Assembly: GCA_019310485.1 (NCBI GenBank)
Contig: JAFDEF010000006.1
Span: 1-64,000 of the forward strand
Direction of reading: 5' to 3'
DNA from: Deltaproteobacteria bacterium
GTDB lineage: Bacteria > Desulfobacterota > DSM-4660 > Desulfatiglandales > HGW-15
DNA: 64,000 nucleotides
Part shown: one piece after another, positions 42,692 to 51,028 of the stretch
How positions within the stretch are numbered: the first letter of the stretch is position 1
Layout of the letters: each line of letters opens with the position of its first letter
The notes under the pieces: generated by a model
The model's input: only the letters and a program-made list of their open reading frames with translations
Database searches by the model: none
What the model was told of the DNA's origin: nothing
Made by a program: the position numbers and the translations under genes

Positions 42692-44716
42692 ATGAGAGAA
42701 GACAAAAAACTGTACCCATCTGGTTTTAATCCACTTTTTAGAAAACCGGCAAGACCGCTCCCAGAGCAAATGGCAGTGATTGGGGCTGGAACCATCGGAC
42801 CTGATATCGGCTATTATTTGAAGGGTGCGCTGCCTGGCGCAAAACTTTACCTTGTTGACGTCGTGGAAGAGCCACTGAAGAACGCTGAAAAGAGGCTTCA
42901 GGGTTACGCTAAAAAAGCAGTGGAGAGGAAAAAGATGAAGGAGGACAAGGCAAAGGAAGTCCTCGAAAATATCGTTTACACAATGAACTACGATGAAATT
43001 GCGGGCTGCGACCTGGTGATTGAAGCCGCTACTGAAAACATTCCGCTCAAGGAGAAAATCTTTGAAAGAGTCGAAGGTATCGTGGGTGCGGAGGCTATCA
43101 TTACTTCGAATACGAGTTCCATTCCTGCGGACAGGATTTTCTCCAAAATGAAAAAGCCTGAAAGAACTACGATCACCCATTTCTTTGCTCCCGCATGGCG
43201 ATCTCTTCCCGTGGAAGTGATAAGGTGGGAGGGTGCTGATAGCGATGTGGTCGATTACCTTTTCTGGTTTTTCGCACAGACAGGGAAAGTGCCCATTATA
43301 ACTGACAATGCTATTTGTTTTATGCTGGATCGTATTTTTGACAACTGGTGCAATGATGCAGCTTTTCTGCTCTCTCAGGCGACTGCCAGCCAGATTGACA
43401 AGGTGGCTGAGGAGTTCGTTTTTGCGGGCCCATTCTATGTTCTGAACATGGCTAATGGAAATCCAATTATTATTGAAACCAATACGCTCCAAATGGAGGA
43501 GGGAGCCCATTACAGGCCGGCGGGTATCCTGGCCTCGGTAAGCAGGTGGGCCACCCACCGGCCTGGTGCAAAAGTAGAAGTCCCTGATGAGCTGAGGAAT
43601 ATCATAAGGGACAGGATGCTCGGAATCCTTTTTTCCCAGTCTTTCGATATCGTGGACAGGGGTATTGGCACAAAGCAAGATCTGAACTTCGGCTGCCAGA
43701 TAGCCCTTGGGTTCAGGAAAGGGCCTTTTGACATTATGAGGGACCTGGGGGAGTCGGAAGTGTTCCGCATTATGAAAAGGTTTGGCGAAGAAAGGCCCGG
43801 CTTTCCCCAGCCAAAGGCATCGTTTTCCGCTTACCAGGACTTCAAGAGGCATCTCCTTGTGGACGACATGGACGGGGTGAAGGTCATTACTATCAGGAGG
43901 CCTCAGGCCATGAATGCGATAAGCGATGAGATTAATAACGAGATTCTCGAGGTTCTCAAAGAACATGCTGATAAACCTGAAGTAAAAGGCTTTGTTATAA
44001 CTGGTTACGGGACGAGGGCTTTTTCAGCAGGTGCTGATATCGGCAAGTTTCCTCAGACCCTGGGTAACAAAACTGCTGCCTACCAGTATGCCAAGGATTG
44101 TGCAGAAGTTCAGTTGTTCATGGACAGAATGCAGAAGCCCATTGTTGCGGCCGTCAATGGTATGGCCCTGGGCGGGGGATTGGAGATTGCCATAAGGTGC
44201 CACAGTATAGTTGCCACCAAGAATGCAATGTTCCAGTTCCCGGAAATTACACTCGGGATCCTGCCCGGAATAGGAGGCTGCATTGTGCCTTACAGGAAAT
44301 GGCCCCAGGGGGCAAAGCTTTTCAATGAAATGATCTGTTTTGCAAGACCCATCAGCCCTCAGGAGGCAATGGATGTTCGGATGGTTTCAAAGGTTGTTGA
44401 CGACTATCCTGAACTGATCCAGGCAGCAGTAAAAGAAGTTGAAAACCTGGAGGGAAAAATCAAAAGGATTCCAAACGGAAAGGTTGAAGTTCCTGAAATG
44501 GCGATTCCAGACGAACCGAAAGCCGGGAAACTTCCCTTGAGCAAAGAAGCTATCAACATCACGCTAAAGACCATTAAGGCCGGTGCGGCAGCAGACACTT
44601 TTGCAGAAGCGCTTGAAATAGGCTACCGCGGTTCTGCGGAGATTGCGTGCACGGACGCTGCCAGGGAGGGAATAACAGCTTTTCTTGAAAAGAGAAGGCC
44701 GGAGTTCAAGAAGTAG
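42692..44716 (+). CDS. 3-hydroxyacyl-CoA dehydrogenase / enoyl-CoA hydratase fusion
   Basis: 674 residues. The N-terminal half is the NAD-dependent 3-hydroxyacyl-CoA dehydrogenase: GAGTIGPDIG (31-40), SNTSSIPAD and THFFAPAW near the active-site His, and the C-terminal helical domain. The second half (from about 390) is a crotonase: NAISDEINNEIL, SAGADIGKF, the oxyanion-hole region NGMALGGGLEIAIRCH, and FQFPEITLGILPGIGG with candidate catalytic Glu. It would hydrate and oxidise a cinnamoyl-type CoA to the 3-oxoacyl-CoA. A fusion of the same two activities belongs to the iaa gene set of Azoarcus/Aromatoleum. The ATG at 42692 has a good AGAAGGAG site. It is the last gene of the cluster. Confidence 0.92.
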   Translation: MREDKKLYPSGFNPLFRKPARPLPEQMAVIGAGTIGPDIGYYLKGALPGAKLYLVDVVEEPLKNAEKRLQGYAKKAVERKKMKEDKAKEVLENIVYTMNYDEIAGCDLVIEAATENIPLKEKIFERVEGIVGAEAIITSNTSSIPADRIFSKMKKPERTTITHFFAPAWRSLPVEVIRWEGADSDVVDYLFWFFAQTGKVPIITDNAICFMLDRIFDNWCNDAAFLLSQATASQIDKVAEEFVFAGPFYVLNMANGNPIIIETNTLQMEEGAHYRPAGILASVSRWATHRPGAKVEVPDELRNIIRDRMLGILFSQSFDIVDRGIGTKQDLNFGCQIALGFRKGPFDIMRDLGESEVFRIMKRFGEERPGFPQPKASFSAYQDFKRHLLVDDMDGVKVITIRRPQAMNAISDEINNEILEVLKEHADKPEVKGFVITGYGTRAFSAGADIGKFPQTLGNKTAAYQYAKDCAEVQLFMDRMQKPIVAAVNGMALGGGLEIAIRCHSIVATKNAMFQFPEITLGILPGIGGCIVPYRKWPQGAKLFNEMICFARPISPQEAMDVRMVSKVVDDYPELIQAAVKEVENLEGKIKRIPNGKVEVPEMAIPDEPKAGKLPLSKEAINITLKTIKAGAAADTFAEALEIGYRGSAEIACTDAAREGITAFLEKRRPEFKK

Positions 44717-44759
44717 GAAAGCATCCTTCCCACAGTGGGATCTTCCAGAAAGCCGGCTC

Positions 44760-44787
44760 TTGACAACTCGAAAGAGTGTATTATTTT
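44760..44787 (+). promoter_or_regulatory. possible promoter of the Hsp20 gene
   Basis: TTGACA at 44760-44765 is followed by the small inverted repeat ACTC-GAAA-GAGT (44766-44777) and the AT-rich TATTATTTTT. No -10 hexamer at ideal spacing stands out, so this may be a variant or heat-shock promoter; the inverted repeat could be a regulator site. Confidence 0.3.
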
Positions 44788-44864
44788 TGAATGAAGCTGT
44801 TTAAGCCTAAATTTGAAACGCCCTGTTTAGGCAAGAGTCTGTTGAGAAAGGAGGTGTATTGATC

Positions 44865-45308
44865 ATGGCCGATTTGATACCTTGGCGTGGAGAAATTGAT
44901 CGCCTCAGAGACGAGATGGACAGACTTTATGAGCGTTTGTTTGACTGGATGCCTTTTCGCCGCTTTCCGATAGAGGGTGAATGGGTGCCCTCGGTGGATG
45001 TTTCTGAGACAGCAAAGAACATAGTGGTAAGTGCTGAGATCCCGGGTATGGACGCTAAAGACATAGAGGTTTCTCTTGATGGAAATGTGCTGACCCTTCG
45101 CGGTGAAAGGAAGCAGCAGAAGGAAGAAAAAGAAGAAAACTTTCACCGGGTGGAACGAGTCTACGGTAGTTTTTTCAGGTCCATTCAGGTTCCCGCAGAA
45201 GTGGATTCCAGCAAAGTAAAGGCCTCGTACAAGCGGGGTGTTTTAAAGATAACCCTGCCAAAGGTCAAGAAACAGGAAAGCAAGAAGATCGAGGTCAAGA
45301 CGGTCTAA
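44865..45308 (+). CDS. small heat shock protein, Hsp20/alpha-crystallin family
   Basis: 147 residues. After a short N-terminal region (DRLRDEMDRLYERLFDWMPF) comes the alpha-crystallin domain: VDVSETAKNIVVSAEIPGMDAKDIEVSLDG-type strands, FHRVERVYGSFFRSIQVP, and the conserved A-x-x-x-G-V-L motif in ASYKRGVLKITLPK. It is an ATP-independent holdase chaperone in the cytosol. The ATG at 44865 lies ten bases after GGAGG; a TTG two codons earlier is possible. The gene stands alone between the catabolic cluster and the convergent flagellar operon. Confidence 0.93.
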   Translation: MADLIPWRGEIDRLRDEMDRLYERLFDWMPFRRFPIEGEWVPSVDVSETAKNIVVSAEIPGMDAKDIEVSLDGNVLTLRGERKQQKEEKEENFHRVERVYGSFFRSIQVPAEVDSSKVKASYKRGVLKITLPKVKKQESKKIEVKTV

Positions 45309-45379
45309 GCGCGGTATTTCGCCATTTGGAAGCGGTTTCTCAAAGTGGAATTGTGGCTCTAAAATAACAAGGAACTCGA

Positions 45380-45426
45380 GGGGTTGGGTGGTGGCGTAGA
45401 ACATTAAACGCTACACAGCCAACCCC
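45380..45426. terminator. stem-loop between convergent hsp20 and flgL
   Basis: GGGGTTGG (45380-45387) pairs with CCAACCCC (45419-45426), with a partly paired inner stem. It lies in the 205-bp gap between convergent genes, where a terminator is expected, but no T-run follows on either strand, so it is only a candidate. Confidence 0.35.
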
Positions 45427-45513
45427 GTAGATTGAAACTGATATTGCAAAACCTAGGATTCGCCTGGAACGCAGGGAATTCAGGCTCAGCGTGGACAGGG
45501 TTAAAAGATCTCA

Positions 45514-46401
45514 TTATAGAAAGTCCAGCAGGCTCAGTTCCATAATTTTGGCTGAGGAGGCTAGAGCTGCTTGATATGCGACCTGTTTTTCCTTCAGGGT
45601 GGTGATTGCCTCGGCGATGTCAGCGTCCTGGATTCTTGAAAGCCTCTCAGTGTTGGCGAGTTTTAGATCCTGAAAAATCCCCTCTTTGACTTCCATACGA
45701 ACCATCTTGGAACCAATGTCGGAAATCTTGGCGGAGATACGATCAAACTCTTCGTCGAGGCTACAAATTGTCGCTTTAATCCCGCTTACATCATTGTTTT
45801 CCAGGGCAGATTTCAAATCCTTCAGCGTCTGGAAGATGTCATCGGTGCCACCTGCACCAGAAGGCTGGAAGATTTCTTGTCCATCATTTCCAACTTCGGC
45901 CATGGCATCTCTGCCTATTTTCACGGCGAAAGGAGTATTGTTTCCCCTGTAAATTCCATTCTGATCAAAGGGCGCAGTACCAGTTTCGGAACCTGCGAAG
46001 ATGTACCTGCCGTCTACATCAGTGTTTGCCAAGGAAATGATTTCCTCATATATGTTTTGCACTGCTTTAGCTGCAGAGAGCCTCTGTGGAGCACCAGTCG
46101 TAGCCGTAGCCATCTGAATACAGAGGGCTTTAGCATCGGAAATCAGTTTCTGGACATGATTTAAAGAGCTTTCGGAGGCTGAAAGCCACGACTTTCCAAC
46201 TGCAATATTGCGCTCTAGTTGTTCAACATTAGATAGGCTGGATTTTATGCTTAGGACTTGTGTAAGCCCTATTGGGTCATCGGAAGGAGCATTTATGCGT
46301 TTTGCAGTTGAGACAATTTTATTGGCCTTATTAAGATCACTGGTGATATTCGCAAGATTGAATTTTACCATATCGTATACAGTCTTGGTGGCCACCCTCA
46401 T
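45514..46401 (-). CDS. flgL: flagellar hook-filament junction protein FlgL
   Basis: 295 residues, homologous to flagellin at both ends. The N-terminus RVATKTVYDMVKFNLANITSDLNKANKIVSTAKRINAPSDDP and the C-terminal helix DADIAEAITTLKEKQVAYQAALASSAKIMELSLLDFL are typical. The central part contains GRYIFAGSETGTAPF. FlgL (HAP3) joins the FlgK zone to the flagellin filament. It is the last gene of the flg operon, with a strong AAAGGAGGAAG ribosome site after flgK. Confidence 0.94.
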   Translation of the reverse strand: MRVATKTVYDMVKFNLANITSDLNKANKIVSTAKRINAPSDDPIGLTQVLSIKSSLSNVEQLERNIAVGKSWLSASESSLNHVQKLISDAKALCIQMATATTGAPQRLSAAKAVQNIYEEIISLANTDVDGRYIFAGSETGTAPFDQNGIYRGNNTPFAVKIGRDAMAEVGNDGQEIFQPSGAGGTDDIFQTLKDLKSALENNDVSGIKATICSLDEEFDRISAKISDIGSKMVRMEVKEGIFQDLKLANTERLSRIQDADIAEAITTLKEKQVAYQAALASSAKIMELSLLDFL

Positions 46402-46485
46402 ACGAAACTTCCTCCTTTATCCAGTAGTAACACCCCGCAGGAAAGCACGATGTTTGATATCTCATGCGAAGATCCAGAGGGGGAA

Positions 46486-48264
46486 TTACTTTACATTGAG
46501 TAATGTGTTCAACATCTCGTCAGAGATGCTTATTAGCTTTGCCGCAGCCGAGTAAGCGTGCTGGTATTTCATGAGATTGGCAATCTCTTCGTCAAGAGAC
46601 ACCCCTGAAACACTGTCGCGTATTTCGCTCAGCCTGTTAACCATTGCCTCGTTAAAGTCCTTGGCCCTTGAAATATTTTGAGAAACAATTCCTATTGAAC
46701 CTACCATGCTGCGATAGTATCCTTCGATAGTCGCAGTGATGCTGCCTTCCGTGTTTCCGTTAACCCTGTTGCAGGTCCACTCCGGGATGTCTGTGGAGAT
46801 GTGCTGCAGGCCAGCAATAGCTATGGCATTGGTGTTGTCCCCGGAAGTGAAGCTTCCATCTGTGTCTATCTGGGCAGCAGCAATGAAGTCCTTATTATCC
46901 ATCATTGGGTTTACTGCTATAGAACCTGCGCTTGATCCCTGGAAAAAAGTATTAATGCCCAGAGCCGGCAATACATTACTGGTATCATCGGAAAAGGCAA
47001 AAGTAAAACCCGCGTCTGCATTGATTTCCAGCTTCCCTTGGGCGATTGTGGCTGTCAGGTTTTGCAGATTTGGATTAGTAGTTTTGTCATTAATAGTATC
47101 CCTGAGATCTTCGAGGGTCGTTCCGCCTGGATTGGCATCAATAAAAATAGTTGTAGGTCCTTCCCCCACAACATTACCGCTAGAATCATATACCCATATT
47201 TTGAAGGTCCCATCTTTTATTTTATTGTAGTAAGGGAGTCCGGAATCGAGCGTTCCGAGCTCTTCTTGAGTACTGGAGACTGCGTATGTTCCTTCCAGGG
47301 TGCTGAAGCCCTCTAGCCCGACTCCTTGAGCGTGTTGCTGATTTACAGCCCAGATAAATTCTTTCACCAAAGCATCAAGGTCCAAGCTGTATTTAGTTAG
47401 AATTTTGTCCCTCATATCAAGCCACCCGCCAAGCTTTCCGGTAGTTATATAATTGGTAATATCGACAGTTGTATCCCCGGAACTGTGCCATACTACTCTG
47501 TCTCCGTTGTCCCCACTGACTTCCAGATGATAGCTGCTGTTTTGGTTGACCAGTATGCATCCCCTGGCTGTGACGATGGTCAGCGAGCCGTTACTTTGTT
47601 CAAAGGCTTTTATATTGAGATCTTGGGAGAGTTTTGAAAGGAGGACATTTCTTTTATCCCTGAAATCATTGGCTGTGCTGCTGGCCTCCGTTGCCGTTAT
47701 TTGGGCATTGAGCTGAGCGATTTCGTCTGTGATCTGGTTGATTTCATTTATTCCAGCGTTGATGGCGCTAGTTAGGTCGTTCCCGAGCTGTGTCAGGTCT
47801 TCACTTAGCCTGGTAAAGTGTTCTGAGAGCATTTCGCTTTTCCGGTAAAGGGCAATCCTTTCAGAGTCTCCGGAAGGGTTATTTGAAATGTCTTGCCAGA
47901 GGTTCCAAAAATCTGCAAGCATACTGCTTGTGCTGGTTTCCGAGGTTTCGTTGAATAATTGTTCCAGGATCTGAACGTAATTTTCCATCTCCTTATAAGA
48001 TGTCATGCCTGATTTTTTCTGCATGAGTTCATTTTCAACAAACTGATCACATGCCCTTATAACTTGAGTTGTGTCCACACCCCTACCCAGCAGCAGCTTC
48101 CCACAAGGGGCAGGCTCTTTGGTGACCTGCACGGGGCTTTGCCTGGAGTAACCGGGCGTGTTTACATTGGCAATATTGTGGGAAGTAACATCTATGCCAT
48201 AGCGCTGAGCCGCCAGGGCATCTCTAGCAATGCTTAAGACTAATCCTAACCCTGCCATGATCAT
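46486..48264 (-). CDS. flgK: flagellar hook-associated protein FlgK
   Basis: 592 residues. The N-terminal rod/hook motif is GLVLSIARDALAAQRYGIDVTSHNIANVNTPGYSRQ, and the conserved C-terminus is VSLDEEIANLMKYQHAYSAAAKLISISDEMLNTLL. The variable middle domain is large. FlgK (HAP1) forms the first hook-filament junction ring. The start ATG overlaps the flgN stop (ATGA), so the two are translationally coupled; a second in-frame ATG is two codons later. Confidence 0.95.
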   Translation of the reverse strand: MIMAGLGLVLSIARDALAAQRYGIDVTSHNIANVNTPGYSRQSPVQVTKEPAPCGKLLLGRGVDTTQVIRACDQFVENELMQKKSGMTSYKEMENYVQILEQLFNETSETSTSSMLADFWNLWQDISNNPSGDSERIALYRKSEMLSEHFTRLSEDLTQLGNDLTSAINAGINEINQITDEIAQLNAQITATEASSTANDFRDKRNVLLSKLSQDLNIKAFEQSNGSLTIVTARGCILVNQNSSYHLEVSGDNGDRVVWHSSGDTTVDITNYITTGKLGGWLDMRDKILTKYSLDLDALVKEFIWAVNQQHAQGVGLEGFSTLEGTYAVSSTQEELGTLDSGLPYYNKIKDGTFKIWVYDSSGNVVGEGPTTIFIDANPGGTTLEDLRDTINDKTTNPNLQNLTATIAQGKLEINADAGFTFAFSDDTSNVLPALGINTFFQGSSAGSIAVNPMMDNKDFIAAAQIDTDGSFTSGDNTNAIAIAGLQHISTDIPEWTCNRVNGNTEGSITATIEGYYRSMVGSIGIVSQNISRAKDFNEAMVNRLSEIRDSVSGVSLDEEIANLMKYQHAYSAAAKLISISDEMLNTLLNVK

Positions 48265-48746
48265 GCCTCTCTGCTGAAGAAGATATTAGGACGGGGTGCT
48301 GTCTGCCGACACTTGCCGTTATATCCACCGGTGCCCGTGGATTCATATGCTATGATTGATATTATGTCATCGAGAAACCGCAGCGTATCCTCTACGAAGG
48401 CCATATTTTGTTTCCTCAAGTACTCAATCTCGAGTTTTTGCTTTATGATCATATAGCGCAAGTTCTGGAGCCTAGCCATAGTCTTCTCGGGCACTTTTCG
48501 GAGTAAACCTTCAGTACCGAAAGATAGCTGGCCATGTTCCGGCTCTATGGTGGAAATAATTTGCTCCCTGAGAGTTCTTATCCCGGAGCAGATTTTTTCC
48601 TTTGCCGTGGCGATCTGCCACAGGTTATGAAAATCCATGGTAATTAAGCATTTTTGCTCTTCTTCAAGGTAGTGAATCAATTTGTTGTAGAAATCGATTT
48701 TTTTGCATAAGAGCTTTTCAAGGCAGTGGCTGATGGATTCGTTCAT
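48261..48746 (-). CDS. flgN: flagellar export chaperone FlgN-like protein
   Basis: 161 residues, all-helical. It has the layout of FlgN-family proteins: an N-terminal helix (CLEKLLCKKIDFYNKLIHYLEEEQKCLITMD), LWQIATAKEKICSGIRTLREQI, and a long C-terminal helical part. FlgN escorts FlgK and FlgL to the flagellar export gate. Its place directly before flgK supports this strongly; sequence similarity alone is modest. The ATG at 48746 with AGAGGG upstream is used; a TTG two codons earlier is possible. Confidence 0.8.
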   Translation of the reverse strand: MNESISHCLEKLLCKKIDFYNKLIHYLEEEQKCLITMDFHNLWQIATAKEKICSGIRTLREQIISTIEPEHGQLSFGTEGLLRKVPEKTMARLQNLRYMIIKQKLEIEYLRKQNMAFVEDTLRFLDDIISIIAYESTGTGGYNGKCRQTAPRPNIFFSREA

Positions 48747-48853
48747 AAACAAAGCCCTCTTTCTACTTATCGGACTAGCTCGTCATTTGCTTGAGAGCAA
48801 TCTGTTCGCCCAGGGAGTAATAAAAGAATAGATAGTGAGCTGGAGCAATGTTT

Positions 48854-49135
48854 CTACCCTCTTGTCCTGAGCTGTTCAAGGAGTATTTTTCCGAGACCTA
48901 TACCACCATTTTTTGCAATCGATATGGATAGGTTTTCGTCAAACATTGATGTAACAATTTTGCTTTCATAGCTATTTCCAGGAAAACCCTCCACTCCTGT
49001 TGCTTTCCTCATTGATTTCATTAGATATGTTATGAAAATGGACTCAAATTGCGCACAGGTTTCCCTTAGCTTCCTTTCATCTCTATCTTCGCTGTTGCCA
49101 GCTACAGCCGGGTTTGATTGAATTGGGCCAAGCAC
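48854..49135 (-). CDS. flgJ: rod-binding protein, FlgJ N-terminal domain only
   Basis: 93 residues. The rod-binding domain is seen in CAQFESIFITYLMKSMRKAT and ESKIVTSMFDENLSISIAKNGGIGLGKILLEQL. The peptidoglycan-hydrolase domain of gamma-proteobacterial FlgJ is absent, as usual in this lineage, so another enzyme must open the wall for rod growth. The start is a GTG with an AAAGGAG site six bases upstream. It lies between flgI and flgN. Confidence 0.9.
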   Translation of the reverse strand: MLGPIQSNPAVAGNSEDRDERKLRETCAQFESIFITYLMKSMRKATGVEGFPGNSYESKIVTSMFDENLSISIAKNGGIGLGKILLEQLRTRG

Positions 49136-49146
49136 ATTGATCTCCT

Positions 49147-50322
49147 TTAGATGATTTCCAGCTTTGCCTGGAGGGCGCCTGCTGCCTTGATCGCTTGTAA
49201 AATTGCAATCAGGTCCCTTGGCGTAACGCCAATTGCATTCAATGCTTTTATCAGTTCGCCGATTGTATTTCCTTTTGGGATGAGAAGAAGCCTTCTATTC
49301 TCCTCCTCAACTGCCACACTGCTTTCCGGGGTGACCACCGTGCTCCCCCCTGGTGCAATGATGGTGCCCCCCTCGGTCTGTGCAGCCAGGGCACCGCCGG
49401 CGGGGGGCCGGGGTGCGAAAGAGGATGGCTGGGAGACATTTTGTGTCTCTTTTATCTGGATATGTAGATTCCCGTGAGCAATTGCAACAGTAGAAACCCT
49501 GACGTTTTCCCCCATTACCACCGTGCCGGTTTTCTCGCTAACCACAACTTTGGCAATTGAATCTGGAACGACTTCCAGGTCGCCGAGCTCGGCAAGCAGG
49601 TTTACTACGTTTCCTCTAAATAAAGCCGGTACTTTCACCCTTAGGGTACCAGAGTCTAGCGGCATGGCAAGTTGTTGCCTGAATTTGGAGTTAATGGCCT
49701 CCGCGACTCTGGCGGCAGTAACAAAGTCCGGGTTATCCAGTATGAAGGTTAGTTCTTTTTTGTCGTTCAGGGAAAAGGGAACTTCTTTTTCAACGATAGC
49801 TCCTGCGCTAATTCTTGCCACTGTGGGATGATTCTTGGTCACGCCTCCTCCTGCCGCACCACCAGCCCTAAAACCTCCAAGGGACAAAGGCCCTTGAGCA
49901 AGGGCATAGATTTTTCCGTCCACGCCCTTTAAAGGGGTGAGAAGAAGCGTTCCCCCCTGGAGAGTTTTCGCATCGCCAATTGATGAGACAGTAACATCAA
50001 TCTTCTTCCCTACCCTGGCAAATGGGGGAAGTGAAGCGCTCACCATTACAGCGGCAACATTAGTTACCTTGAGGTCTTGGGGGCTTACATGGATTCCCAT
50101 ATGCTCAAGCATGTTCGCCAAGGCCTGAATGGTAAAACTTGTCCCCCCCTTGTCCCCAGTCCCGTTAAGGCCAATGACCAAGCCATAACCAAAAAGCTGG
50201 TTTGCCCTTACCCCTTCAATTGAAACAACATCCTTAATTCTTTCGCCCATGCTCATGGAAGGGGAAAGCATCCCTAGCACTAATACCGCAGCCAGCAGTA
50301 AAGACCTAAAATGGCCACACAT
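49147..50322 (-). CDS. flgI: flagellar P-ring protein FlgI
   Basis: 391 residues with an N-terminal signal (SLLLAAVLVLGMLSPSMSMG). Conserved regions include ERIKDVVSIEGVRANQLFGYGLVIGLNGTGDKG, FTIQALANMLEHMGI and, at the C-terminus, TIGELIKALNAIGVTPRDLIAILQAIKAAGALQAKL. It forms the periplasmic P ring around the rod. The start overlaps the flgH 3' end by 17 bp and has a GGGAGGA ribosome site. Confidence 0.96.
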   Translation of the reverse strand: MCGHFRSLLLAAVLVLGMLSPSMSMGERIKDVVSIEGVRANQLFGYGLVIGLNGTGDKGGTSFTIQALANMLEHMGIHVSPQDLKVTNVAAVMVSASLPPFARVGKKIDVTVSSIGDAKTLQGGTLLLTPLKGVDGKIYALAQGPLSLGGFRAGGAAGGGVTKNHPTVARISAGAIVEKEVPFSLNDKKELTFILDNPDFVTAARVAEAINSKFRQQLAMPLDSGTLRVKVPALFRGNVVNLLAELGDLEVVPDSIAKVVVSEKTGTVVMGENVRVSTVAIAHGNLHIQIKETQNVSQPSSFAPRPPAGGALAAQTEGGTIIAPGGSTVVTPESSVAVEEENRRLLLIPKGNTIGELIKALNAIGVTPRDLIAILQAIKAAGALQAKLEII

Positions 50323-51019
50323 AGTCCACTATCCTCCCGAGCCAACCCGGTTTTTGTTTATCGGACACCGGGCCCCTGCCGGAATAAATTATCCTGGCGT
50401 TAGCCACGTAAGTAGACGATATTTCGTTGGTAGGGCTAATATCTTCAGGTCGTATAATGCCGGAGATACATATGTACTGCGTTTCGCTGTTGACCCTGAT
50501 TTCCCTTTTACCATCTATATAGAGGTTTCCATTTGGAAGTACTTTCAAAATGACGGCAGAAACATAGGCTTTCACATGGCCGTCTCTGTCGCTGCTTCCC
50601 TTTCCATCAAAGGAGGACGCTAGGGAGGCTTTAATCAGATCATCTTCCCCAGGCTTTTGAGCAAGCCTGCTGTTCCTGTCGGCCAGGGCTTTCATGTAAC
50701 CCAAGAATTTGAGCTTTGCAGCCATACTTGACGACCGGCTGGTTTTGGTGTTTGCTTTGAGTTCCGCTTCGGGATCTTCCACAATTCTCACCGTGATAAT
50801 GTCGCCCACCTTTCTTGCCCGTCTGTCCGAGTAGAGCCTGACTCCGTCCAAATCCGACCAAAGGGATCCCTGGGCCCTCTTTGGGGGACTGTATTCAGGT
50901 GACTTAGGTGCGTAAGTAGCTTTGGTTTCCATCAAGCTGGAATTGCCCTTGGTCCACGTCACGCACCCAGACAGGAGCACAAGTGCCGCTGCCAAAAAAA
51001 GGTTACTTTTACCCACCAT
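50306..51019 (-). CDS. flgH: flagellar L-ring lipoprotein FlgH
   Basis: 237 residues. The lipoprotein signal LAAALVLLSGC ends at the lipidated Cys. Then come the FlgH blocks SLWSDLDGVRLYSDRRARKVGDIITVRIVE and LPNGNLYIDGKREIRVNSETQYICISGIIRPEDI. It forms the outer-membrane L ring. It is followed by flgI and preceded by flgA, the common proteobacterial order. Confidence 0.95.
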   Translation of the reverse strand: MVGKSNLFLAAALVLLSGCVTWTKGNSSLMETKATYAPKSPEYSPPKRAQGSLWSDLDGVRLYSDRRARKVGDIITVRIVEDPEAELKANTKTSRSSSMAAKLKFLGYMKALADRNSRLAQKPGEDDLIKASLASSFDGKGSSDRDGHVKAYVSAVILKVLPNGNLYIDGKREIRVNSETQYICISGIIRPEDISPTNEISSTYVANARIIYSGRGPVSDKQKPGWLGRIVDYVWPF

Positions 51020-51028
51020 TTTTACCCT

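Noticed and set aside
42662-43966. 434-codon open frame on the minus strand
   Set aside because: It lies wholly antisense to the clear HCDH/ECH fusion gene, its translation has no recognisable motif and unusual composition (many His, Arg and Pro), and it has no ribosome site. It is a shadow frame.
44729-44741. TCCCAC-A-GTGGGA palindrome after the HCDH/ECH fusion gene
   Set aside because: A one-base loop and no T-run make it a poor terminator, and 13 bp is too short to call without another copy.
48767-48793. sigma-28-like -10 (TCCGATAA on the minus strand) before flgN
   Set aside because: The -10 matches seven of eight positions, but the -35 region (CAAGCAAA) is a poor match to TAAAGTTT. The flgNKL genes may simply be read through from the sigma-54 promoter.
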